Shown here: positions 15,731 through 22,458 of the stretch, in pieces | Position numbering within the stretch: the stretch's first letter is position 1 | How the letters are laid out: the number at the start of each line of letters is the position of its first letter | NCBI RefSeq assembly: GCF_014205175.1 | Contig: NZ_JACHNA010000001.1 | Location: forward strand, 310,001-374,000 | Length of the DNA: 64,000 nucleotides | Direction: 5' to 3' | Origin: Micrococcus cohnii | GTDB lineage: Bacteria > Actinomycetota > Actinomycetes > Actinomycetales > Micrococcaceae | The notes under the pieces: model-generated | The model's input: the letters and a program-made list of their open reading frames with translations, nothing else | Told to the model about the DNA's origin: nothing | The model's database searches: none | Made by a program: the position numbers and the translations under genes

Positions 15731-16323
15731 CCCTGGCTCTCGTTGAGCCGAAGAGCTTCTGGGAGGAGGTGGTCGATCTCGCGGGACGTGAACGTCAGCT
15801 CCTCCTTGTTCTTAAGTGCGTCCTTCGCGCGGGTGTAGGCCTTCGAGGTGGTCCTCGGCGCGTCGGAGTATGCAGTATGAGCCTTCTCCTGGAGTTCGGT
15901 GCGCCGTTCTCGGGCTTCGGCATGGCTCACGGTGCCCGACATCAGGTCCGCGATCAGGGAGATGTACGACTCGCGGACGTCCCATAGCTCTGAGGCCGCC
16001 CTGCGATGGTCGTCCGCCTCTTCCGCGAACTTGAATGTCTTAACACCGAGGGTGATCCAAGTGACCGCCAGAGCGATGAAGGAGGTGGTCAGACTCGTCA
16101 CGACAGAGTTACCGAAGAGGCCGAGCACGGTGACCAGGAAAGTAGTGGAGCTAGCAGCGGTGAGCGTAATGAGAGCGCCCTGCAGCCACCGATGTCTGAC
16201 GAAGCAGATGTCGGCTTGCTTCTCATGGGTCTTATGGCTGTAGGCCACGCGCCCGAAGGACTCACGCACCTCCGCGAGCAGAATCGGGTCCCGATCGATC
16301 GATGCTACTTCGCCGTTGGTCAT
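15727..16323 (-). CDS. SLATT-domain two-TM effector protein
   Basis: 198 residues. Order: a charged N-terminal helix with FGRVAYSHKTHEKQ, two adjacent TM helices (about 48-68, GALITLTAASSTTFLVTVLG, and about 75-97, containing SFIALAVTWITLGVKTF), then a long charged helical tail typical of SLATT proteins (RRAASELWDVRESYISLIAD). SLATT proteins are predicted pore-forming effectors paired with nucleotide-signal synthases. The start ATG 16323 follows GGAG; a GTG at 16359 is an alternative. First gene of the operon, 4-bp overlap with the CD-NTase gene. Confidence 0.8.
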   Translation of the reverse strand: MTNGEVASIDRDPILLAEVRESFGRVAYSHKTHEKQADICFVRHRWLQGALITLTAASSTTFLVTVLGLFGNSVVTSLTTSFIALAVTWITLGVKTFKFAEEADDHRRAASELWDVRESYISLIADLMSGTVSHAEARERRTELQEKAHTAYSDAPRTTSKAYTRAKDALKNKEELTFTSREIDHLLPEALRLNESQG

Positions 16324-16755
16324 GCCACTCCGCTCATCGATGTTCCAACCTGGGCTCACGTGAAAGACCTGTCGGCTTCTAGGTGCCCGGCGGGGTGTAC
16401 TTAGGTCAATGGTAGGCGGTTAGCCGGACTTAGACACCGACCGGCGTCAGGAGAAGAGTCGGCGTGGGGGACTACTCGAGTGATACCCCAGGCCGCCTGG
16501 TATGGGTAGGGGGACGGAGCTGTACACACAAGCATCGGGTCAGCGTCAGTCCGGGTATACATGCTGTTACGTCTTCGAGGGGAAGCGCCAGCGGTCTATA
16601 GGCAGATCGGCGAAGCCTTCGATGTCCTCTTCGCTCACGCAGAGCACGACTCCACGCGCCTCCAGAATCGAGAACTACCGGCGCGAAGGTGAGATCGACT
16701 GTCTCGTGCCGATCCTCGTGCATCACAAACGACCGTTAGAGACAAGGGGTAATGG
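16324..16755. other. Interval between the CBASS-like operon and the four-TM protein gene
   Basis: 432 bp between divergent genes, less GC-rich near 16360-16440. It must hold the promoter of the SLATT/CD-NTase operon (minus) and that of the membrane protein (plus). A broken small minus-strand frame lies inside (16567-16726). I do not see a clear -35/-10 pair. Confidence 0.4.
16567..16726 (-). pseudogene. Possible small frameshifted gene
   Basis: Minus-strand ATG 16726 reads MMHEDRHETVDLTFAPVVLD. One slip near 16660 moves it into a frame reading RGVVLCVSEEDIEGFADLPI and DRWRFPSKT before TAA (16567-16569). Together they would make a 53-residue protein with coding-like composition. The slip, the lack of homology I can name and the short length keep confidence low. 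Confidence 0.25.
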
Positions 16756-17214
16756 ATGGCAGGCAGTGAAGGCTCGAGGCATCGGTTCTGGGTTATCTAT
16801 TGGGCAGTATGGGGCGGATGGTTCTTGATGATGCTGGTCAATTGCTTCCGCCTGTGGCAGGCAGGCGTCGACGTATTTTACTGCGTCACGCTTGCACTAG
16901 TTGCGTTCGCCGGTCTTGTGGCGGTGTTGGTCTGGGATAAGTGCGGTGGCTGTGGCGAGCTGGAGCGAGTGGTGGTTCTGAGGAAGGTCGTGCAGTCGTT
17001 CGCTGGCGCGGGTGCCGCGGTGTTGGCGTTCGCAGGCAACAGCGTGGTTGCCCTGATCGCAAACGAGGATGTGAGCCAGAAGGACGTAGACATGTTGGGG
17101 GTAGTCGGCGGCACTGCCGTGTTCGTGTTCCTGTTCAGTGCGTTGGCGTCTCTGGTGCTTGGCCCAGCGGAGCGGACGCTAGCTCGCGAGCTGGAGGCGA
17201 ACGGGGGACACTGA
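16756..17214 (+). CDS. Four-TM membrane protein next to the recombinase
   Basis: 152 residues with four hydrophobic segments: about 11-34 (FWVIYWAVWGGWFLMMLV), 42-60, 80-103 (after a basic VVVLRKVVQ) and 112-137. A CGGCGE motif lies in the loop after TM2 and could bind metal or form a disulphide. The stop shares one base with the recombinase start (TGATG), so the two are one transcript. It is divergent from the SLATT operon. Family unknown; it could be a further defence component or a resident membrane protein of the mobile region. Confidence 0.65.
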   Translation: MAGSEGSRHRFWVIYWAVWGGWFLMMLVNCFRLWQAGVDVFYCVTLALVAFAGLVAVLVWDKCGGCGELERVVVLRKVVQSFAGAGAAVLAFAGNSVVALIANEDVSQKDVDMLGVVGGTAVFVFLFSALASLVLGPAERTLARELEANGGH

Positions 17215-17839
17215 TGGCGGTGCTTGGGTACGCCAGGGTTTCTACGCGCGACCAGGAAACATCGCTGCGGGCGCAAGAGGAGACGTTGCTGGACGCGGGG
17301 GCTGAGCGGGTGTTCAAGGACGAGGTGAGCGGCATGCGTTCGGATCGTCCGGGCCTTGCGGCTGCACTGGATTGGGCGCGCGACGGTGACGTGCTCGTTG
17401 TGACTCGCTTGGACCGGCTCGGTCGGAGCACGTTGGACACGCTGCACACCGTCCGTGAGCTGGACGGCCGTGGGGTGCGGGTGAAGGCGCCGGATATTGA
17501 CCTGGACACCTCGACGCCGGCCGGGCGGTTGGTGATGCGGACGCTGGTCTCGCTGGCGGAGTGGGAGCGGGACGTGCCCGTGGAGTGCACCAAGGAGGGC
17601 CTGGCGCACGCGCGGGCGCATGGTCGGGTCGGCGGGCGTCCGCGCGTGCTCTCGGAGACCGATCAGGCGGCGATCATCGCGGCCCTGGAGGCCGGGGTAT
17701 CGCGGGCGGACGTGGCCCGGCTGCACGGGGTCTCACCGTCTCACCGCGGGCGATCTCGCGGGTCAAGGCAGGCGAGCACAGCGCCTGTGACGAGCAGACG
17801 CTGGAGAACAAAGAGGAGGCATCATGCAGAACACCGTGA
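17214..17839 (+). pseudogene. Serine recombinase (resolvase/invertase), broken by an 8-bp duplication
   Basis: Resolvase N-terminal domain with the catalytic Ser10 in GYARVSTRDQ, then DEVSGMRSDRPGLAAALDWA and VVTRLDRLGRSTLDT, followed by a C-terminal HTH. TCTCACCG is duplicated in tandem (17731-17738, 17739-17746) inside the HTH, shifting the frame to a false end at 17852. Removing one copy restores DVARLHGVSPRAISRVKAG and a stop at 17839, giving 205 residues, the family length. The catalytic domain is intact, but DNA binding by the truncated protein is doubtful. ERDVPVECTKEG is also unusual where ER-x-x-I-x-E-R-T-x-x-G is typical. Confidence 0.8.
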
Positions 17840-18102
17840 CTTTGTCCGTTGAGGGCGTGGCGGGTACCCCGCTGCCGGAAGAAGCGATCGACCACTACGT
17901 TTCGGGCCGCGTCGGCCGGGACGAGCTGCTGGACTACCTGGCGGCGTACCCGTACGTGAAGCCTGAGCCGAGCGACGACCCGGAGTACGACATGCTCGAC
18001 CCGCAGGAGTTCGGGGTCGTGGTCCTGGCGGTCGACACGGGCAAGCTCACCGAGAGCGACTACGCGGACCTCTACGCTCGGAGGCATGGGGGGCGAAGCT
18101 GA
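17824..18102 (+). CDS. Hypothetical protein (92 aa), antitoxin-sized
   Basis: 92 acidic residues, ATG 17824 preceded by a strong GAGGAGG that lies inside the resolvase 3' end; the two genes overlap by 16 bp. It shows LPEEAIDHYVSGRVGRDELL and EFGVVVLAVDTGKLTESDYAD. An acidic protein of this size upstream of toxin-type genes could be an antitoxin, but no family is recognised. Confidence 0.5.
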   Translation: MQNTVTLSVEGVAGTPLPEEAIDHYVSGRVGRDELLDYLAAYPYVKPEPSDDPEYDMLDPQEFGVVVLAVDTGKLTESDYADLYARRHGGRS

Positions 18103-18322
18103 CCGGCACGAGCGCACGCTGTCCGTGCTGACGGCACCGGAGCTGAGTGAGCATCTGCGATGTGATCTGATCACGGGCAGGGCCGAGGCCGACCAGGGTC
18201 CGGTCCGGGACGTGAGCGCCGGGCGCCGCCGGACAGCCGTGGCGAGACGGGCTCGCGGGGCTGGCGGCGGCCTGCGGGGTGAGGGGAGCCGAGTGTCGTC
18301 AGGGGTGCCGCCGGTAGCATGA
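18086..18322 (+). CDS. Doubtful ORF (78 aa) downstream of the 92-aa protein
   Basis: The frame overlaps the end of the previous gene by 17 bp. The N-terminal half (ERTLSVLTAPELSEHLRCDL) looks protein-like; the second half is Arg/Gly-rich and unlike a globular protein. In another frame the 3' part reads DGLAGLAAACGV, like the end of an HTH protein. The segment may be a frameshifted gene. Low support. Confidence 0.25.
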   Translation: MGGEADRHERTLSVLTAPELSEHLRCDLITGRAEADQGPVRDVSAGRRRTAVARRARGAGGGLRGEGSRVSSGVPPVA

Positions 18323-18348
18323 GGGCAACGAATCAAGGGGGTCCGAGC

Positions 18349-18555
18349 ATGGCCGCGAAGACGAGCACTCGGCAGAAGGTGCGGACGACGAAGGCTCAGC
18401 GCGCGTGGGCCGCTCGAGAGTCGGAGCACAGCCTTCGGATGGAGGGGCTGGAGCTGAGCGAGGAGACGAAGGCGGACACGCGACGGTTCGTGGCGGGAGA
18501 GATCACCGCGGACGAGGGCCTGGCGCGGACGCTGGCACGGCATCGCCGGAACTGA
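18349..18555 (+). CDS. VbhA-like antitoxin
   Basis: 68 residues from ATG 18349 (an upstream Met at 18319 lacks support). It carries SLRMEG, which fits the Fic-inhibitory motif [S/T]xxxE[G/N], followed by RRFVAGEITADEGLAR, the typical VbhA C-terminal pattern. In class I Fic systems this small protein places the Glu in the ATP-binding site of the Fic partner and blocks AMPylation. The Fic gene begins 2 bp downstream, so the pair is co-translated. Confidence 0.8.
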   Translation: MAAKTSTRQKVRTTKAQRAWAARESEHSLRMEGLELSEETKADTRRFVAGEITADEGLARTLARHRRN

Positions 18556-18557
18556 AC

Positions 18558-19142
18558 ATGGACCCCTACGTCGGTCCTGAGGCCGGGGTGCTCCGGAACC
18601 GACTCGGCATCACAGAGAAGGTCGCCCTCGAGGAAGCGGAGGGCGACCTTTCGCATTGGCGCAGGATGCAGTTGCTGGACACGCCGTTGCCTGCCTCGCG
18701 TGACCTGGATGAGCTCAGGGTGATTCACCATCACCTGTTCCAGGACGTCTATACCTGGGCCGGGCAGGTTCGGACCGTGGACATGCGCAAGAACGTCGAC
18801 GGCGCGGCCGTGTTCCTGCCGTGGGCGGTGATCCCGACCGCGACGAGTTTCCTCGCCCAACGGCTGCGAGAGGACGACCACCTACGCAGACGAGACCGCG
18901 CGGGGTTCGTGGACGGGCTGACGGACTACTACGAAGAACTGAACTACATCCACCCGTTCCGAGAGGGCAACGGTCGGACGCAGCGACTGTTCTGGTCTCG
19001 CGTCGCCGACGACGCGGGATGGCTGCTCGGCTGGTCCGCGGTCTCCGGGGCCGAGAACGACCGCGCCTGCCGCCTGGCCAACGACGAGCACGACAAGGAC
19101 CAGCTCCGCGAGCTCATGCAGCGCATCACCCGCTCACAGTAG
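18558..19142 (+). CDS. Fic-family AMP-transferase toxin
   Basis: 194 residues with the complete Fic motif HPFREGNGRTQR (132-143). His132 is the catalytic base and the GNGR loop binds the phosphates. The flap region lies around VRTVDMRKN (71-79). The GITEKVALEEAE start and the small size match VbhT/FicT-type toxins, which AMPylate target proteins and stop growth. The upstream VbhA-like antitoxin should neutralise it. ATG 18558 is chosen because it follows the antitoxin stop directly and starts the Fic homology. Confidence 0.85.
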   Translation: MDPYVGPEAGVLRNRLGITEKVALEEAEGDLSHWRRMQLLDTPLPASRDLDELRVIHHHLFQDVYTWAGQVRTVDMRKNVDGAAVFLPWAVIPTATSFLAQRLREDDHLRRRDRAGFVDGLTDYYEELNYIHPFREGNGRTQRLFWSRVADDAGWLLGWSAVSGAENDRACRLANDEHDKDQLRELMQRITRSQ

Positions 19143-19174
19143 ACCGAACGCCCGGTCACGCGCGCACGCCGAAC

Positions 19175-19570
19175 TCAGATGCCGAGGGCGGCGTGGCCGT
19201 CAGCGCCGAGCCCACGAGCGGCGTGCGCTTGGATGTACTCCAGCGCCCGAGCCTGATTGCCGTAGAGCAGATGCCCGATCTGACGTACGGCCTCAGCGAT
19301 ATCGATCGGCCCAGGCCGGCATACGTCCTCGAGACTGGGGTACTGCTGAAGCAGCCCGTCGTCGTGGGGCAGCGTCGGGCTTTTACCCTGAGCCCGCTCG
19401 AGAATGGCCATCAGTGCAATCTGCAGCGCCGTGCGATGGCTGCCCGTGATGGCGTACTTGGCGTGGAAGGCCTCGAGGGGCTCTGAATCGTTGAACTGGA
19501 CGCTGATGGACAGCGCCCGGACGTGTTCGCGGAGTGCCTCTAGTTCGTCCTGGATCGAGGTCTCGCTCAT
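19175..19570 (-). CDS. Hypothetical protein (131 aa)
   Basis: Start ATG 19570 has a strong GAGGAGG; earlier in-frame Met codons lack it. The N-terminal part is an amphipathic helix (SIQDELEALREHVRALSISV), followed by a helical domain. GSHRTALQIALMAILERA and IGHLLYGNQARALEYIQAH are distinctive but I cannot assign a family. It lies at the border between accessory DNA and the core genome. Confidence 0.55.
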   Translation of the reverse strand: MSETSIQDELEALREHVRALSISVQFNDSEPLEAFHAKYAITGSHRTALQIALMAILERAQGKSPTLPHDDGLLQQYPSLEDVCRPGPIDIAEAVRQIGHLLYGNQARALEYIQAHAARGLGADGHAALGI

Positions 19571-19706
19571 GGACGCCTCCTCACCTTTCGTGTTCGGTGG
19601 TACCGATCGTCCACTGCCGTTCACAGCAGGATCAACAAGAGTCCTTCGAGGGAGTCGGCACGCCTGAGCCGAATGTGACGAGTGCCGCCCTTGTTACGCT
19701 CCGGGC

Positions 19707-19949
19707 ATGCGTGTGAACGGGATCGTGCGAGTGCTCCTGCGCCTCATGGGGCCTGCGCTCCTCCTGGTCGGCTGCCTCACTCTGGCCTTCTCCGGGTACG
19801 AGTGGAGGGGGCTGCTCGCCTGGGCCCTGATCGGGCCCGGTGTCGTCGTCGTGATCGTGGCCGCCCTCGTCGCGGGCCAGCGGACCGAGCAGCCAGACGC
19901 TCCCTCCGTAGCAGAGGGAGCCGGTCCGCAGGACGACCGCCGAGGCTGA
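19707..19949 (+). CDS. Small two-TM membrane protein
   Basis: 80 residues with two TM helices (about 12-30 and 35-58) and a short acidic cytoplasmic tail (EQPDAPSVAEGAGPQDD). A TACGCT hexamer at 19695-19700 ends 6 nt before the ATG and no ribosome binding site is seen, so the gene appears leaderless. Convergent with brnQ. Function unknown. Confidence 0.55.
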   Translation: MRVNGIVRVLLRLMGPALLLVGCLTLAFSGYEWRGLLAWALIGPGVVVVIVAALVAGQRTEQPDAPSVAEGAGPQDDRRG

Positions 19950-19969
19950 ACTCCCGTCGGCGCTCAGGC

Positions 19970-21373
19970 TCAGCCGGTCGTGACGTCGCCCCGCCGCTCC
20001 GTCTCATCACGGCGCATCTCATCACGGCGCGTCTCGTCACGGTCCGCCCCGCGCACCGCCGTCCACACGAGGCCAACGAGCACGCCGATGACCGCCGGCA
20101 CGATCCACCCGAAACCGACCTCGTACCAGGGCAGCACCGTCGCCGCCGCGCCCGTCAGCGCCTGCACCGGGGCCGTCTCCGCGAGCACCGGTGGCAGGGC
20201 CGCGAGCAGGTCGAAGAACGCCGCGGCCGCCGTGAACGCCACCGCGCAGCGGGCCACCGTCAGCCGCCGCCGCGTCCACCGCCAGGCCAGGCCGATCAGC
20301 ATGACGACGATCGCGATCGGGTAGAGGAACATCAGCACGGGGATCGACCACTCGATGATCGCCTCGAGCCCCAGGTTCGCCAGCGCGAACGAGACCGCCA
20401 GGAACACGCTGGCCCACAGTCGATAGGAGCCGGCGAACATCTCGGAGAACACCTCGGCGCACGCCACCGTCAGCCCGATGCACGTCTTCAGGCAGGCCAC
20501 CAGCACGATCGCCGCGATCAGATATGCACCGACGGTCCCGAAGTAGTGGCTCGATGCGCCGGCCAGCACGTCGCCGCCACCCTCGGCGTCCGGCAGCGCG
20601 CCGTGGCTGGTCGCCCCCATGTACGCCAGCGCCGCGTACACCGCCGCCATGCCCAGCCCGCCGACGGCGCCCGCCTTACCCAGCTCGACGGCCATGCGCT
20701 GCGGGCCTTCGACTCCCAGGCGGCCGGCCGCGTCGACGATCACCACGGCGAACGCGAGCGAGGCGAGCGCGTCCATCGTGTTGTAGCCGTCCAGCAGGCC
20801 CCGGCCTGCGGCCCCGCTCGCATACGCCTCGCCCGGCGCTGGCAGGGCCCCCGTCGACATCGGCGAGACCAGCGCCCCGACGAACAGGGCGCCCAAGAGC
20901 ACCAGGAACACCGGCGTCAGGTAGCGCCCCACCCAGTCCATCAGCCGCCCCGGCCGGAACGCCGCCACCGCCGCCACCGCGAAGAACACCACCGTGAACA
21001 CTGTCAGCCAGGGGCCGCCGTCGCCCACCAGGGGAGCGACGCCGATCTCGTAGGACACCGTCGCCGTGCGCGGGGTCGCGAACAGCGGGCCGATGGTCAG
21101 GTACAGCAGGCACGTGAACACGGCCGCGAAGACCGGCGAGAGCGGCGCGGTCATGTCCCGCACCGAGCGTGAGCCCGTCACCGCCGAGGCGACGATCCCC
21201 AGCACCGGCAGGCCAACCGCCGTCGCCAGGAAGCCCAGAGCCGCCGGCACCACCGACGCGCCCGCGTCCCGGCCCAGCCCTGCCGGGAAGATCAGATTGC
21301 CGGCACCGAAGAACAGGCCGAAGATCAGGGAGGCCAGCAGCAGGGTCTGGCCGGGGCGCAGGCGGACGGGCAT
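19970..21373 (-). CDS. brnQ: Branched-chain amino acid transporter, BrnQ family
   Basis: 467 residues, with about 12 TM helices. It opens with the BrnQ hallmark LLASLIFGLFFGAGNLIFPA and contains GYNTMDALASLAFAVVIVDA. It is a cation-coupled importer of leucine, isoleucine and valine, fitting the leucine-degradation genes later in the window. Start ATG 21373 follows AGAGG; the frame is open 50 codons further upstream but that part is Arg/Pro-rich and not conserved. The C terminus ends in an RDE-rich tail encoded by three 15-bp tandem repeats (20001-20045). Confidence 0.9.
   Translation of the reverse strand: MPVRLRPGQTLLLASLIFGLFFGAGNLIFPAGLGRDAGASVVPAALGFLATAVGLPVLGIVASAVTGSRSVRDMTAPLSPVFAAVFTCLLYLTIGPLFATPRTATVSYEIGVAPLVGDGGPWLTVFTVVFFAVAAVAAFRPGRLMDWVGRYLTPVFLVLLGALFVGALVSPMSTGALPAPGEAYASGAAGRGLLDGYNTMDALASLAFAVVIVDAAGRLGVEGPQRMAVELGKAGAVGGLGMAAVYAALAYMGATSHGALPDAEGGGDVLAGASSHYFGTVGAYLIAAIVLVACLKTCIGLTVACAEVFSEMFAGSYRLWASVFLAVSFALANLGLEAIIEWSIPVLMFLYPIAIVVMLIGLAWRWTRRRLTVARCAVAFTAAAAFFDLLAALPPVLAETAPVQALTGAAATVLPWYEVGFGWIVPAVIGVLVGLVWTAVRGADRDETRRDEMRRDETERRGDVTTG
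20001..20045. repeat. 15-bp tandem repeat in the brnQ 3' end
   Basis: Three near-identical units, GTCTCATCACGGCGC, ATCTCATCACGGCGC and GTCTCGTCACGGTCC, encode the charged C-terminal tail of BrnQ (RDETR-type units). Copy number may vary among strains. Confidence 0.7.
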
Positions 21374-21576
21374 CGAGAACCTCTCGGGCGTAGGGGACGA
21401 CGGTGCCCGGCGGCGCCTCGGCGGCGGTGCACCGGGGCCGCGGGCGGATCGGCGGGACTCGACAGTACCGTGGGGCAGGACGCCCTGGTCTCCTGCCGTG
21501 ACACGCAGTAGAGTTCCAGCAGTCACACCATAGAGCGCGCCGGTTCAGGCTGGCGTGTCAGAAGAGGGGTGCCCGC

Positions 21577-22302
21577 GTGGGTGCATATCCGGGCCTGCAG
21601 GCCGTCGCCGATCGCGCCGCGTACTACGGCATGATCCGCCAGTCGCTGCTCGAGGACCTGCTCCTAGAGCGGCTCGGCCAGGACTACACCTTCACTGTGG
21701 ATCTCGACGCCGGTGAGTTCGCCTTTCTGGGCGAGGCGGGTCAGTCCGTCACGGCCACCCCCACCCTCGTCGCCTCCGTTGCCCCCGGTCCACGCTCGTT
21801 GCTGTGGGGGTGGGCCGGTCACGACGTTCCCGGCCCCGAAGCCACCGCCACTCGAGACCTTGGCCAGCAGTACGGCATCGATGAGCTGGTCGCTCCGGAG
21901 GTGCCGTTTGCCGCCGACGCGTCCCACGACTCGGATGCGGAGGTCACCGCGCTCGCCCACCTGGCCGGGCTCGCCGCCGTCGAGGCAGTGCGCGCGGGCG
22001 TCTACTACACCTTCCCCGCCGGTGGCGGCACGCGGGGGGTGCTCCACCTGCAGGGGATCGAGGTGCCCGAGCCCACCATCGCCGAGATCGTCCTGCGGTT
22101 CCCGCGCGTCGCCGAGGAGTTCTCCCGCTGCCAGGACGCCCGGTCGGCGGTGGTGGGCCTGTCCGAGCACCTCGGCTGGCGCCTCGACTGGGACGGTCCG
22201 CACCGCTCTGGTGCCACGCTCCACGACGGCGCGGGGCGCACCGTCGCGTTTGGTTTCGATGCGCAGGGGCGGCTGTCCCGGGTCGACGCGCCCTCGCTCT
22301 GA
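21577..22302 (+). CDS. DUF6882-like hypothetical protein
   Basis: 241 residues. Features of the DUF6882 family as I know it: an N-terminal YYGMIRQSLLEDLL helix, FTVDLDAGEFAFLG, then PRSLLWGWAGHDV, and a conserved RDLGQQYGIDEL segment. Function is unknown; it is a soluble cytoplasmic protein. GTG 21577 is preceded by GAGGGG. Divergent from brnQ. Confidence 0.65.
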   Translation: MGAYPGLQAVADRAAYYGMIRQSLLEDLLLERLGQDYTFTVDLDAGEFAFLGEAGQSVTATPTLVASVAPGPRSLLWGWAGHDVPGPEATATRDLGQQYGIDELVAPEVPFAADASHDSDAEVTALAHLAGLAAVEAVRAGVYYTFPAGGGTRGVLHLQGIEVPEPTIAEIVLRFPRVAEEFSRCQDARSAVVGLSEHLGWRLDWDGPHRSGATLHDGAGRTVAFGFDAQGRLSRVDAPSL

Positions 22303-22352
22303 TTCGCGCGTTCTGGTCTGCGCGTACCTCGGACCCGCACGACAATGTGACA

Positions 22353-22358
22353 TAAAAT
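22353..22358 (+). promoter_or_regulatory. Candidate -10 box upstream of the AbgT gene
   Basis: TAAAAT lies in an AT-rich patch (22341-22365) that stands out in very GC-rich DNA, about 100 bp before the transporter start. The -35 region is not convincing. Confidence 0.35.
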
Positions 22359-22458
22359 ACAGCACTGTGTAGCCTGTGCCGCGTCCATCATCACTCGTGG
22401 GCGCGCCCTGACGGCATCGGCGGCGTGTCCATCGCACCGTCACCGAGGAGCCCCCGAG

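Noticed and set aside
19928-19985. GGCTGA/TCAGCC hairpin between the small membrane protein and brnQ
   Set aside because: Only a 6-bp stem with a 20-nt loop; too weak to call a terminator.
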